Shown here piece by piece: positions 9,079-17,361 of a DNA stretch of 64,000 nt. Origin of the DNA: an uncultured Bacteroides sp. (GTDB lineage Bacteria; Bacteroidota; Bacteroidia; Bacteroidales; Bacteroidaceae); assembly GCA_937890825.1 (NCBI GenBank), contig CALADS010000079.1, forward strand, positions 62,001-126,000, in the 5' to 3' direction. The number at the start of each line of letters is the position of its first letter. The stretch's first letter is position 1. The notes beneath the pieces were generated by a model that made no database searches, was not told where the DNA came from, and saw only the letters and a program-made list of their open reading frames with translations. Position numbers and translations under genes: made by a program.

Positions 9079-9528
9079 ATGGAAATTATATTGAAAGAAG
9101 ACGTAATTAACTTGGGTTATAAGAACGATATCGTAAACGTGAAATCCGGTTACGGTCGTAACTACCTTATTCCGACTGGTAAAGCTGTTATCGCTTCTCC
9201 TGCTGCTAAGAAAATGTTGGCTGAAGAATTGAAGCAACGTGCTCACAAGTTGGAGAAAATTAAAAAGGATGCTGAAGAATTGGCTGCTAAACTCGAAGGT
9301 GTATCATTGACTATTGCTACAAAAGTTAGCTCTACAGGTACTATCTTTGGTTCAGTAAGCAACATTCAGATTGCTGAAGAGCTCGCTAAATTGGGTCATG
9401 AAATTGACCGTAAGATCATCGTTGTAAAAGACGCTGTGAAAGAAGTGGGCAGCTACAAGGCTATCGTAAAACTGCATAAGGAAGTATCTGTTGAGATTCC
9501 TTTCGAAGTAGTTGCTGAAGAAGCTTAA
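9079..9528 (+). CDS. rplI: 50S ribosomal protein bL9
   Basis: Ribosomal protein of the L1 stalk base with an N-terminal rRNA-binding domain, long connecting helix and C-terminal domain. The 149-residue sequence is of normal length; the N-terminal signature is KEDVINLGYKNDIVNVKSGY with GRNYLIPTGKA. The lysine/glutamate-rich helix runs from about 40 to 75. Last gene of the operon, followed by a clear terminator. Confidence 0.98.
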   Translation: MEIILKEDVINLGYKNDIVNVKSGYGRNYLIPTGKAVIASPAAKKMLAEELKQRAHKLEKIKKDAEELAAKLEGVSLTIATKVSSTGTIFGSVSNIQIAEELAKLGHEIDRKIIVVKDAVKEVGSYKAIVKLHKEVSVEIPFEVVAEEA

Positions 9529-9548
9529 TCTATTTATAGATAAATGTT

Positions 9549-9582
9549 AAGGGGAGTGCATTTTGATGCATTCCCCTTTTTT
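9549..9582 (+). terminator. Terminator of the rpsF-rpsR-rplI operon
   Basis: AAGGGGAGTGCAT (9549-9561) pairs with ATGCATTCCCCTT, one G-T pair, with a short loop, and runs into TTTTTT. It lies 20 bases after the rplI stop. Confidence 0.85.
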
Positions 9583-9655
9583 GTGAATAGATGGAATTAC
9601 ATAGGACTGCGACTTTTTGAAGACATTATTTCTGTAGAAGACAGCTACGCGCAAG

Positions 9656-9967
9656 TTAGAACGTTTGTTCCTCAAAAAAGCGCAAACGTCTGCGCAAATC
9701 ATTGATTTCCTGTTGCATTATTTCCATGCGATGCAGTAAATGATGAATAGCATCAATTCCTTCCATGTTGATGGAAAGGTCATAATACATACGGCAGTAG
9801 CGTTCCACATTTGGTAATTCGGAAAAAGGCAAACATTTTTTTCCGCAAACTACTTGGGTGGTTATCAATCCGCCCTCTTGCAACATTTCAATAAATGACG
9901 TTTCTACATGACACTTATTGCAGTATTCGCTGATAATGATTAATTCGTCTTCCATAAACACTTTCAT
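9656..9967 (-). CDS. CbpM-like chaperone modulator
   Basis: 103-residue protein resembling the CbpM/MerR-type modulator that binds CbpA-class J-proteins and tunes DnaK recruitment. Supporting features are its position directly after cbpA (its start lies against the cbpA stop), its size, the N-terminal ISEYCNKCHVETSFIEML segment and a coiled-coil-like C terminus (MEIMQQEINDLRRRLRF). Two cysteine pairs (CNKC and CGKKC) are present and are not something I recall as typical of CbpM; they could bind metal. Function is inferred mainly from context. Confidence 0.75.
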   Translation of the reverse strand: MKVFMEDELIIISEYCNKCHVETSFIEMLQEGGLITTQVVCGKKCLPFSELPNVERYCRMYYDLSINMEGIDAIHHLLHRMEIMQQEINDLRRRLRFFEEQTF

Positions 9968-10912
9968 TTAATTGTTCATACTTTGAATCTGTCGTAGTAA
10001 ATCTTTTTGCTTATCCGACAAATTGACAGGTAGTTTTACAGAGTAAGTCACAATCAAGTCGCCGTATTCCCCCTCTTTCTTATAGATAGGGAAGCCTTTG
10101 CCCTTGATTTTCACCTTAGTACCATTTTGCGTTTCGGGTCTGATTTTCAACTTCACTTGTCCATTGAGTGTATCTACCAGCTGTTCGCCTCCTAACAAAG
10201 CGGTGTAAAGGTCGATTGTAATCTCCTCATACAAATCATCGCCCAAACGCTTGAATTGAGCATCGTCGGATATGACAAATGTGAGATAAAGGTCACCTGC
10301 CGGTCCTCCGTTCATGCCTTCCCCTCCATAACCTTTAAGCTTGATGGTTTGTCCGTTGGATATGCCGGCAGGAATTGTGATTCGCACATTTTTTCCGTTG
10401 ACTGTCAGAATCTGCTTATGTGTCTGAGCAGCTTCACGTAACGTCAAATTCAAATCGGCATGAAAATCCTGTCCTCGGAAACCGGCATTCGTATCGCCAT
10501 AGCTACGATGTCCAAACATTTGCTCAAAGAAGTCAGAAAATCCGCCATGTTGGCTGCCTGTGAATTCTTGTCCGTCAGAAGAGTACCAATAAGTACCATT
10601 GCCATCTGTAGAGAACCCGCCTTCGGTATTGCCAAATCCTCCGGATTGTTGCCGACGGGCTTGTTTTTGAGCTTCAAATTCGTCGGCATGCTTCCAATGT
10701 TCTCCATACTCATCATACTTCTTTCTCTTTTCAGGGTCGCTCAATACTTCATTTGCTTCATTGATAGCCTGAAACTTATCTTTGGCAGTAGGATCGTTAG
10801 GATTCAGGTCAGGGTGATATTTTCGCGCCAATTTTCTGAAGGCCTTTTTTATATCATCCTGAGATGCCGTTTTGTCCACTCCAAGAACTTGATAGTAATC
10901 GATATAAGCCAT
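9968..10912 (-). CDS. cbpA: CbpA-type J-domain co-chaperone
   Basis: Class B J-protein that stimulates DnaK ATPase. The 314-residue product has an N-terminal J domain with the invariant HPD (residues 33-35, in KYHPDLNPND), a glycine/phenylalanine-rich linker (about 85-145, with FGNTEGGF and GGFSDFFEQMFG), and two C-terminal substrate-binding subdomains (TIPAGISNGQTIKLKGYGG onward). No zinc-finger CXXCXGXG repeats are present, which separates it from DnaJ proper. Transcribed with the CbpM-like gene. The 290 bases upstream, to the small lipoprotein gene, contain no feature apart from a terminator hairpin. Confidence 0.92.
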   Translation of the reverse strand: MAYIDYYQVLGVDKTASQDDIKKAFRKLARKYHPDLNPNDPTAKDKFQAINEANEVLSDPEKRKKYDEYGEHWKHADEFEAQKQARRQQSGGFGNTEGGFSTDGNGTYWYSSDGQEFTGSQHGGFSDFFEQMFGHRSYGDTNAGFRGQDFHADLNLTLREAAQTHKQILTVNGKNVRITIPAGISNGQTIKLKGYGGEGMNGGPAGDLYLTFVISDDAQFKRLGDDLYEEITIDLYTALLGGEQLVDTLNGQVKLKIRPETQNGTKVKIKGKGFPIYKKEGEYGDLIVTYSVKLPVNLSDKQKDLLRQIQSMNN

Positions 10913-11135
10913 AGTTATTAGTTTCTATTTACGTTATCCTGTATACAAATAACACACCATTAGTTAAAAGAATGGATTAAAAAATGTGAATTTACGTTCG
11001 TTTTAGCATACATTATATCGAATCATTCTGGGTAAGGTTTTATGGAGAACCCGAATAAATCTTTCATGTCTTGATTATCAAGTCGTAGGGGTTGGATTCT
11101 TATGGATAAAGGTAGGACTGTTTGTTTGAGGGCAC

Positions 11136-11173
11136 AAAAAAAAGCCTGTCGTGCCTTTATTGCACGTCAGACT
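11136..11173 (-). terminator. Terminator after the small lipoprotein gene
   Basis: Read on the minus strand, a CTGACGTGC / GCACGACAG hairpin with one internal mismatch is followed by a run of eight T residues (11136-11143 on the plus strand are A). It lies about 30 bases beyond the stop. Confidence 0.7.
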
Positions 11174-11201
11174 TTCATACTGTTTTTTTCTTGCTGCTGA
11201 A

Positions 11202-11408
11202 TTATTCAGCTACAACAGCTGCACTGTCGCTAGCTGTAGTGTCAGCCTGAGCTTCTGCTTCAGCTGCAGCAGCTTGAACGGCTGCGATAGAGTCAGCGAT
11301 GCGGATTGAGTCTGCAGTTGCTTGTTCTGCGTTAGCTGCTTTGTTACCACCACAAGATGCGAAAGATACTGCTACGACAGCTGCTGCCATCAAAACTAAT
11401 TTTTTCAT
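11202..11408 (-). CDS. Small alanine-rich lipoprotein
   Basis: 68-residue predicted lipoprotein, MKKLVLMAAAVVAVSFASC with the acylated cysteine at 19, then GGNKAANAEQATADS and an alanine/aspartate/serine-rich tail with repeated ADS and AAAEAEAQ units. An upstream in-frame ATG would add nine residues (MYYNLKTKK) before the signal and is less likely. The composition predicts an extended helix or disorder. Similar Ala-rich mini-lipoproteins are common in Bacteroides and may be abundant envelope proteins, but no function is known to me. Confidence 0.7.
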   Translation of the reverse strand: MKKLVLMAAAVVAVSFASCGGNKAANAEQATADSIRIADSIAAVQAAAAEAEAQADTTASDSAAVVAE

Positions 11409-11458
11409 TTTCTTTGTCTTTAAATTGTAATACAATCATTTGCTTTATTAAAACGTTG

Positions 11459-11466
11459 CAAAGGTA
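11459..11466 (-). promoter_or_regulatory. -7 element of the small lipoprotein gene
   Basis: Minus-strand TACCTTTG, 50 bases upstream of the preferred start. No convincing TTTG is found 19-20 bp further upstream. Confidence 0.5.
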
Positions 11467-11530
11467 TATACTTTTTAAATACGTTGTTCTTAAATCGCTG
11501 CTTTTTTTTAGGCTTTTTTTTAATATTATT

Positions 11531-11581
11531 TGTAACATATCCTTATCTAGCTTATTATCAATTAGATAAGAATATGCTACA
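11531..11581. repeat. Inverted repeat between two minus-strand genes
   Basis: 19-base arms 11531-11549 and 11563-11581 (TGTAACATATCCTTATCTA against TAGATAAGAATATGCTACA, two mismatches) with a 13-base loop. No adjacent T-run on either strand, so a classical terminator is not supported. It lies just downstream of the acyl-CoA synthetase stop. Confidence 0.6.
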
Positions 11582-11611
11582 AAACATATTTCTCGTTATT
11601 TCTTGATTGCT

Positions 11612-13288
11612 TTATTGTTCAGCAATGCTGTTGTACAGGTATCGTTTGATGCTTCTTTTCGGTGTTTTTTCAAATTCAGTGGGATATAGCTGAATTTGAG
11701 CCACCTTTTCGTAGGCTGCTACGCTACCGTTCAGATTTTTCAGATTTTCATCCATAATGGTCTTCAGACTTTCCGGGTTGTTTAATCCCAATGAGTCTAG
11801 TGCTTCATAGTCGGCATATACCAGAGCTATGAGTTTTTTGTTGCGTTCTATGATGAGGCTTTCCAGTACAAAAGGCATGTTGTTCAGTCTGGCTTCAATT
11901 TCTTCTGGGAAGATATTCTGTCCGCTCGAACTTAAGATCATGGTTTTGCTTCGTCCACGTATAAAGAGGTTGTTATTTACATCCAGCGTACCTAAGTCGC
12001 CTGTTCGCAACCATCCATCTTCCGTGAAAGCCTCTTTGGTAGCTTCTGGATTTTTGTAATAGCCCACCATTACATTTTCTCCGCGTACTTGAATTTCTCC
12101 CAGTTCATCTTCCGGTTTTTCCTTGCAGATGCGTGCTTCCATAATGCCGTCTAGTACCCGTCCGGATGAGGTAGGTATAAATTCATTCCAGGGAGCATAG
12201 CTGATAAGCGGTGCGCACTCAGTCATTCCATATCCTATGGTAAACGGAAATTTGATGCGGTGGAAGAAGGCTTCTACTTCAGGGTTCATAGCAGCTCCGC
12301 CGATGATGATTTCTTTGAATCGTCCGCCCAATGCTTCTACCAGTTTCTTGCGTATTTGTCCGTAGATTTGATTGTCCAGCAATGGGATGTTCAATGCCCA
12401 TTTCATGCTGCGTTTGTTCAAGATAGGTTGGATTACGTTTTTATAAATCTTTTCTATCACCAATGGTACAGTAATGATGAGGTTAGGTTTTACTTCCTCG
12501 AATGCCTTCATTAGAATTTTCGGCGATGGAATTTTGCCCAGCAGAGTGACGTGTGTTCCCACGGCTGTAGCAGTAAGGAAGTCGAATGCGCACCCATAGG
12601 CATGTGCCAAGGGTAGGAAAGATAATACTTTGTCACCTTTATTTAGCAAGTGAGTACGGATGCCAAACGTCACATTTCCTGCCAGGTTGTTTCCCGTAAG
12701 CATTACCCCCTTACTGAATCCGGTAGTACCTGATGTATAGTTCAGTAGCATTACCTTTTCGTTGCCCAGTTCGGTATATACAACATCCTCTTGGCTGAAT
12801 CCGTTAGGATATGTTTCCTCCATGGTGCTGTTCATATTTTTTAGGAACCGCTGTATAGTTTCCCCGTCACGCTGATACAAGCATCGGAAATCGTTTAGCG
12901 AGAATACTCCCCTAAGTCCGGTTAGTCTGTCTTCCTCCAGATGTTCCCAAATGAGGTCACTGGTAAAGAGGAATGTCGATTCAGAGTGGTTTACGATGTG
13001 GTGTACGTCGTTTGGATTGAAATCCTGCAGAATAGGCACCACGATAGCTCCATACGTCACCGTAGCCATATACGCTATGCACCAGCGTGCGTTGTTCTTG
13101 CCGATGATGGAAATCTTGTCGCCGCGGCGTAGCTGGCAGTGCTTGAAGAGCAAGTGCAGTTTGGCTATTTCTTGCGCTACTTCACCATAGGTGTAACTAT
13201 TGTTTTCACCATAGTCTGTATAACACGGAAGGTCCCAATTTTCACGGAAGCTACGTTCGTATAGCTTGATAAAGTTTTCTGTAATCAT
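11612..13288 (-). CDS. AMP-forming acyl-CoA synthetase (FadD-like)
   Basis: Activates a carboxylic acid, probably a fatty acid, to its CoA thioester through an acyl-AMP intermediate. The 558-residue product has the AMP-binding signature YTSGTTGFSKGVML near 188, the GYGMTECAPL motif near 350 and the hinge-region GWLRTGDLG near 420, the three signatures of the ANL superfamily. Chain-length preference cannot be read from sequence. Monocistronic, divergent from mtaB, with both start regions close together. Confidence 0.9.
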   Translation of the reverse strand: MITENFIKLYERSFRENWDLPCYTDYGENNSYTYGEVAQEIAKLHLLFKHCQLRRGDKISIIGKNNARWCIAYMATVTYGAIVVPILQDFNPNDVHHIVNHSESTFLFTSDLIWEHLEEDRLTGLRGVFSLNDFRCLYQRDGETIQRFLKNMNSTMEETYPNGFSQEDVVYTELGNEKVMLLNYTSGTTGFSKGVMLTGNNLAGNVTFGIRTHLLNKGDKVLSFLPLAHAYGCAFDFLTATAVGTHVTLLGKIPSPKILMKAFEEVKPNLIITVPLVIEKIYKNVIQPILNKRSMKWALNIPLLDNQIYGQIRKKLVEALGGRFKEIIIGGAAMNPEVEAFFHRIKFPFTIGYGMTECAPLISYAPWNEFIPTSSGRVLDGIMEARICKEKPEDELGEIQVRGENVMVGYYKNPEATKEAFTEDGWLRTGDLGTLDVNNNLFIRGRSKTMILSSSGQNIFPEEIEARLNNMPFVLESLIIERNKKLIALVYADYEALDSLGLNNPESLKTIMDENLKNLNGSVAAYEKVAQIQLYPTEFEKTPKRSIKRYLYNSIAEQ

Positions 13289-13311
13289 TGCACAAAAGTT
13301 TGTTGAATGTG

Positions 13312-13319
13312 CAAAAGTA
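13312..13319 (-). promoter_or_regulatory. -7 element of the acyl-CoA synthetase gene
   Basis: Minus-strand TACTTTTG, fitting TAnnTTTG, 24 bases upstream of the ATG. No good -33 partner is seen. Confidence 0.5.
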
Positions 13320-13341
13320 GGAAAAATCCACTAATAATGTA

Positions 13342-13349
13342 TATATTTG
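13342..13349 (+). promoter_or_regulatory. -7 element of mtaB
   Basis: TATATTTG, 24 bases before the ATG at 13374. It overlaps the possible TTG start at 13347, which argues that translation begins at the ATG instead. Confidence 0.55.
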
Positions 13350-13373
13350 CATCCGAAAAAGTATGAGATACCT

Positions 13374-14699
13374 ATGATAGATACTAATATTTTCCAGAAT
13401 AAGACAGCGGTTTACTATACGCTGGGGTGTAAATTGAATTTTGCCGAGACTTCTACTATTGGTCAGTTGTTGCGTGAAGCTGGTGTACGTACCGCCCGTA
13501 AGGGTGAGCAGGCCGATATTTGTGTGGTCAATACCTGTTCTGTGACCGAAGTGGCTGATAAGAAATGTCGCCAAGCCATTCATCGTCTGGTGAAGCAGCA
13601 TCCGGGAGCCTTTGTTGTGGTAACGGGTTGCTATGCACAGTTGAAGCCCGATACTGTAGCCAAGATAGAAGGAGTAGATATAGTGTTGGGAGCCGAGCAG
13701 AAGAAAGATCTACTGCATTACTTGGGTAATCTGCAGAAGCATCAGGTTGGTGAAGCGTATACTTCGCCTTTGAAAGACATCCGTTCGTTTGCTCCCTCGT
13801 GTTCCAGGGGCGACCGTACGCGTTTCTTCCTGAAAGTGCAGGACGGTTGTGATTACTACTGTTCGTATTGTACCATTCCCTTCGCCCGCGGGCGTAGTCG
13901 TAATGGCAGCATTGCATCGTTGGTGCAGCAAGCTCGCGAAGCCGCTGCTCAGGGGGGGAAGGAGATTGTCATTACGGGCGTAAACATAGGCGATTTTGGC
14001 AAGTCTACCGGAGAAACTTTTTTTGATTTAGTGAAGGCATTGGACGAAGTTGAGGGCATTGAGCGTTATCGAATATCCTCTATTGAACCCAATTTGCTCA
14101 CGGATGAAATCATTGATTTTGTGGCTCGTTCCAAGCGATTCATGCCCCATTTCCATATTCCGTTGCAGTCGGGCTGCGATGAAGTGCTGAAACTGATGCG
14201 TCGTCGCTATGACACCGCTTTGTTTGCATCGAAAGTACACCGCATCAAGGAAGTGATGCCCGATGCCTTTATTGGGGTGGATGTTATTGTAGGTACGCGC
14301 GGAGAGACCGAGGAATATTTTGAGCAGGCTTATGATTTTATCAAGGGACTGGACGTCACCCAGCTGCACGTGTTCAGTTATTCCGAACGTCCGGGTACCC
14401 AGGCTTTGAAGATAGATTATGTGGTCTCTCCTGAAGAGAAGCATCGCAGAAGCCAGCGTCTGTTGGAATTATCGGACCAGAAGACCCACGCTTTCTATGC
14501 CCGCCACATCGGGCAAACCTTGCCGATACTGCTGGAGCGCTCCAAGGCTGGTGCGCCGATGCATGGATTTACGCCGAATTACATCCGTGTGGAAGTGCCT
14601 CACAATGATGCGCTCGATAACCTGGTGATACCGTTTACTTTGGGAGAATTTAACGACGACCATACCGCGCTGCAGGGTAGCGAGGCTTCATCCATCTAA
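13374..14699 (+). CDS. mtaB: MtaB-type tRNA methylthiotransferase
   Basis: Radical-SAM enzyme that adds a methylthio group to t6A37 of tRNA. The 441-residue product has an N-terminal UPF0004 domain with cluster cysteines in TLGCKLN, VNTCSV and VTGCYAQ, a radical-SAM CXXXCXXC (CDYYCSYC), and a C-terminal TRAM-like domain. The TLGCKLNF start distinguishes MtaB from MiaB and RimO. A TTG nine codons upstream keeps frame, but it lies in the promoter, so the ATG at 13374 is chosen. First gene of a three-gene operon with the acyltransferase 12 bases downstream; the functional link is not obvious. Confidence 0.92.
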   Translation: MIDTNIFQNKTAVYYTLGCKLNFAETSTIGQLLREAGVRTARKGEQADICVVNTCSVTEVADKKCRQAIHRLVKQHPGAFVVVTGCYAQLKPDTVAKIEGVDIVLGAEQKKDLLHYLGNLQKHQVGEAYTSPLKDIRSFAPSCSRGDRTRFFLKVQDGCDYYCSYCTIPFARGRSRNGSIASLVQQAREAAAQGGKEIVITGVNIGDFGKSTGETFFDLVKALDEVEGIERYRISSIEPNLLTDEIIDFVARSKRFMPHFHIPLQSGCDEVLKLMRRRYDTALFASKVHRIKEVMPDAFIGVDVIVGTRGETEEYFEQAYDFIKGLDVTQLHVFSYSERPGTQALKIDYVVSPEEKHRRSQRLLELSDQKTHAFYARHIGQTLPILLERSKAGAPMHGFTPNYIRVEVPHNDALDNLVIPFTLGEFNDDHTALQGSEASSI

Positions 14700-14711
14700 G
14701 TCAGAGTTGAT

Positions 14712-15611
14712 ATGAAAGATAAATTGGTTTATTGGCTGACTTATGCAGTCATGTGGCTGTTGGCCTCTTTGCCCTTTCGCATTATCTATGTGCTGTCTGA
14801 TGCACTCTGCTTCTTGTTGCATCGCCTGGTACATTATCGTCTGCGTGTGGTTCGCACTAATCTGCGGAATTCTTTTCCAGAGAAATCTGCAGCAGAACTT
14901 CGGGTTATCGAACATGATTTCTATCACTATATCTGTGATTATATGCTCGAGGAAATCAAGATGCTGCGCATGTCGTTCGACGAACTGACTCGCCGCATGC
15001 AGTACGAGAATAAGGATACCTATTTGCAGATGATAGAGAAGCATGGCGGCATCGTATTGCTGATTCCTCATTATGCTAATTTTGAGTGGATTACTGGTAT
15101 GGGTTCTATCATGCATCCCGATGATGTGCCGGTGCAGGTATATAAACCGTTGCACAACAAGTATTTGGATGAACTGTTCAAGCGTATTCGTTCCCGGTTT
15201 GGCGGATACAATGTGCCCAAGCACTCTATGGCGCGCGAGATGGTGAATCTGCGTCGTGCCCAGAAGCGTTTCGCTATCGGACTCATTACCGACCAGTCGC
15301 CCAATTTGAGCGAAGCACACTATTGGACTGAATTTCTGCATCAGGATACTGTCTTTATGGACGGCGCCGAACGCATTGCCAAAATGATGGATTTTCCGGT
15401 GTTCTATTGCGATTTGTATCGTGTGAAGCGGGGCTATTGCAGGGTGAAGTTCGAACTGGTAACCGAATTCCCAAAGACTACAGAAGCGGGAGAGATTACC
15501 GAATGTTTTGCCCGCAGGCTGGAGCAGACCATCCGGCGTGCACCGGCCTATTGGTTCTGGTCGCACAAACGTTGGAAACTGAAACGAGAAGATGTAGTAC
15601 GCCATGGATAA
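14712..15611 (+). CDS. Lipid A biosynthesis-type lysophospholipid acyltransferase (LpxL/HtrB-like)
   Basis: Inner-membrane acyltransferase of the HtrB/LpxL family, which adds secondary acyl chains to lipid A or related lipids. The 299-residue product has an N-terminal hydrophobic segment (about 6-37) and the catalytic HX4E motif HYANFE with His120 and Glu125. LITDQSPN and the late EXRIAKM-like segment (GAERIAKMM) also fit. It overlaps the next gene, a glycosyltransferase, by eight bases, so the two are translationally coupled. The pairing suggests envelope glycolipid synthesis. Many Bacteroidetes carry a single LpxL-type enzyme, consistent with penta-acylated lipid A. Confidence 0.9.
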   Translation: MKDKLVYWLTYAVMWLLASLPFRIIYVLSDALCFLLHRLVHYRLRVVRTNLRNSFPEKSAAELRVIEHDFYHYICDYMLEEIKMLRMSFDELTRRMQYENKDTYLQMIEKHGGIVLLIPHYANFEWITGMGSIMHPDDVPVQVYKPLHNKYLDELFKRIRSRFGGYNVPKHSMAREMVNLRRAQKRFAIGLITDQSPNLSEAHYWTEFLHQDTVFMDGAERIAKMMDFPVFYCDLYRVKRGYCRVKFELVTEFPKTTEAGEITECFARRLEQTIRRAPAYWFWSHKRWKLKREDVVRHG

Positions 15612-16635
15612 GGTAGCGGTGGTTATATTAAACTGGAACGGGGCTGATATGCTCCGTACCTTTTTGCCGTCGGTAGTGCGTTATAGCCAGGCAGATGGTG
15701 TACAGGTGTATGTGGCCGATAATGGTTCTACAGATAATTCTGTAGAGCTGCTTTATCGGGAATTTCCTACTGTGGGCCGCATTGTATTGCCGCAGAACTA
15801 CGGCTTTGCCGAGGGGTATAACCAGGCTTTGCAGCAGATAGAGGCAGAATACGTGGTGCTGCTGAATTCCGATGTAGAGGTGACCGACCAGTGGCTCACA
15901 CCGCTGGTGCAATATATGGATGCCCATGCCGAGGTGGCTGCTTGTCAGCCCAAGATACGTAGCTGGAGGCACAAAGGACAGTTCGAGTATGCCGGTGCTG
16001 CCGGTGGTTTTATCGACCGATACGGGTATCCGTTTTGCAGGGGGCGTATCATGAGTGAGGTAGAAGAAGACTGCGGACAGTACGACCAGGTATGTCCGGT
16101 GTTTTGGGCCACGGGAGCAGCGCTCTTCATCCGCTTGTCGGAGTATCGACAGGTAGGCGGACTGGATGGGTCATTCTTTGCCCATATGGAGGAAATCGAT
16201 CTCTGCTGGCGGCTTCGTGCCAGGGGCAGGAAGTTGGTCTGTATTCCCCAAAGTGTAGTGTATCATGTAGGCGGCGCCACTCTGCAAAAGGAAAATCCCC
16301 GGAAAACTTATCTCAATTTCCGTAACAATCTCTTGATGCTGTATAAGAACCTGCCCGATTGCGAGTTGAAGTCGGTGATGCGTATGCGTAGGCTACTCGA
16401 TTATGTAGCAGCCTTGCATTTTCTTCTGCAGGGTAATGTATCCAATGCCCGGGCTGTGATTCGGGCGCGTAAGGATTATGGTGCGATGCGTGCTGCTTTG
16501 GCTCTTCTTCGTGCAGAGAATTTGCGTCACACGGTAGCGCCTGTCATTCCGGAGCGGATGAAGGGCAGCTTGTTGTTGCAGTTCTATCTCAAGGGAAAAA
16601 AGTATTTCAGCCAATATCCTTTTCCCTTTTTATAA
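15604..16635 (+). CDS. Family 2 glycosyltransferase
   Basis: Predicted sugar transferase acting at the cytoplasmic membrane face, 343 residues. The GT-A nucleotide-sugar fold begins VAVVILNWNG and continues with VADNGSTDNS, LLNSDVEV (the acidic metal-binding site near residue 88), FWATGAALFI and the acceptor-side FAHMEEIDLCWRL motif. These features are typical of GT2 rhamnosyltransferase-like enzymes. The C-terminal stretch is basic with no clear membrane helices. Its overlap with the lipid acyltransferase gene suggests a role in lipopolysaccharide or another glycolipid; sugar and acceptor unknown. Confidence 0.9.
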   Translation: MDKVAVVILNWNGADMLRTFLPSVVRYSQADGVQVYVADNGSTDNSVELLYREFPTVGRIVLPQNYGFAEGYNQALQQIEAEYVVLLNSDVEVTDQWLTPLVQYMDAHAEVAACQPKIRSWRHKGQFEYAGAAGGFIDRYGYPFCRGRIMSEVEEDCGQYDQVCPVFWATGAALFIRLSEYRQVGGLDGSFFAHMEEIDLCWRLRARGRKLVCIPQSVVYHVGGATLQKENPRKTYLNFRNNLLMLYKNLPDCELKSVMRMRRLLDYVAALHFLLQGNVSNARAVIRARKDYGAMRAALALLRAENLRHTVAPVIPERMKGSLLLQFYLKGKKYFSQYPFPFL

Positions 16636-16687
16636 ACGAAAAGTTTCCGGGCAGATGCTGCCGGCCCATAGCTACTCTTTGGTTGGT

Positions 16688-16715
16688 CTGTAGCTGGTCT
16701 TTTGCCAGCTTACAG
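16688..16715. terminator. Hairpin between convergent glycosyltransferase and folB genes
   Basis: CTGTAGCTGG (16688-16697) faces CCAGCTTACAG (16705-16715) with a single bulged base and a TCTTTTG loop. No long T-run follows, so this is only a possible bidirectional terminator. Nothing else is recognisable between 16636 and 16792. Confidence 0.4.
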
Positions 16716-16792
16716 ATTAGCTATCGTTTCTTTGTCGCTCAGTATGGGAGCTGGTAGGGGAATGATTTCTTTAGTTCCATGCCCCCGCGCAT

Positions 16793-17173
16793 TTACCCCA
16801 GCAGCGACAGTTCTCTGCGGTTGCAGCAGAGTTCCACGCCGGCCGTACGGATATCGGCCCCCATGGGTGGATTCCGTTTGGCCAATTTCAGTTCCAGTTG
16901 CTGAATGGCCGGAAAATTTCTCAGTAGCCTTTTGGCTATTCTGCCTGCCACGTGCTCCAGCAGCTTCGATGGAATCGCCATTTCGGCTTTCACCGTTTCA
17001 TATACATCGGCATAACTCACGGTGTCGTTTACATCGTCTGTCCGCATGGCCCGGGAGATATCTACCTGCATGCGCAGACTGATGGTATATTCATTGCCTA
17101 CCAAGGTCTCTTGCTCGCCTACACCATGATAGGCATAGCAATGTAATTGGTCTAGAAAAATAGTGCTTTGCAT
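16793..17173 (-). CDS. folB: Dihydroneopterin aldolase
   Basis: Folate pathway enzyme converting 7,8-dihydroneopterin to 6-hydroxymethyl-dihydropterin and glycolaldehyde. The 126-residue product matches family length (about 120). It carries LDQLHCYAYHGVGEQE (conserved HG and catalytic-region Glu), the VSYADVYETV segment, SKLLEHVAGRIA with the pterin-binding Glu, and the late KRNPPMGADI lysine. A longer in-frame start at 17251 adds 26 residues with no family counterpart, so MQSTIFLDQ is chosen. TATCTTTG at 17230-17237 on the minus strand could be its -7 box. Confidence 0.9.
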   Translation of the reverse strand: MQSTIFLDQLHCYAYHGVGEQETLVGNEYTISLRMQVDISRAMRTDDVNDTVSYADVYETVKAEMAIPSKLLEHVAGRIAKRLLRNFPAIQQLELKLAKRNPPMGADIRTAGVELCCNRRELSLLG

Positions 17174-17313
17174 CTGCTTTTTAATAATTAAGGGGATAAG
17201 AGATTCCCTGTTTGTATTCATTTCACGGTCAAAGATACGGAGTTTTTTCAAATTATAGGGAAATCCCTATCAGGCTTTGGGGAAAATCTGCCCGACAAAC
17301 CCTCTTATCTTGC

Positions 17314-17321
17314 TATCTTTG
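17314..17321 (+). promoter_or_regulatory. -7 element upstream of the low-complexity secreted protein
   Basis: TATCTTTG, 40 bases before the preferred ATG at 17362; no clear TTTG at the right distance upstream. Confidence 0.45.
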
Positions 17322-17361
17322 TAGCGTACTCTAGAATATCCATGCTTAACTGATGAATGAT

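Noticed and set aside
14688..15605. 305-residue open frame antisense to the lipid acyltransferase
   Set aside because: Overlaps a gene with intact HX4E motif and coupled neighbours; no independent support.
16669..16696. Further 22-bp repeat site (TAGCT at 16669 and 16691)
   Set aside because: Only one pair of a five-base word, and the third copy is out of phase; not distinguishable from chance.
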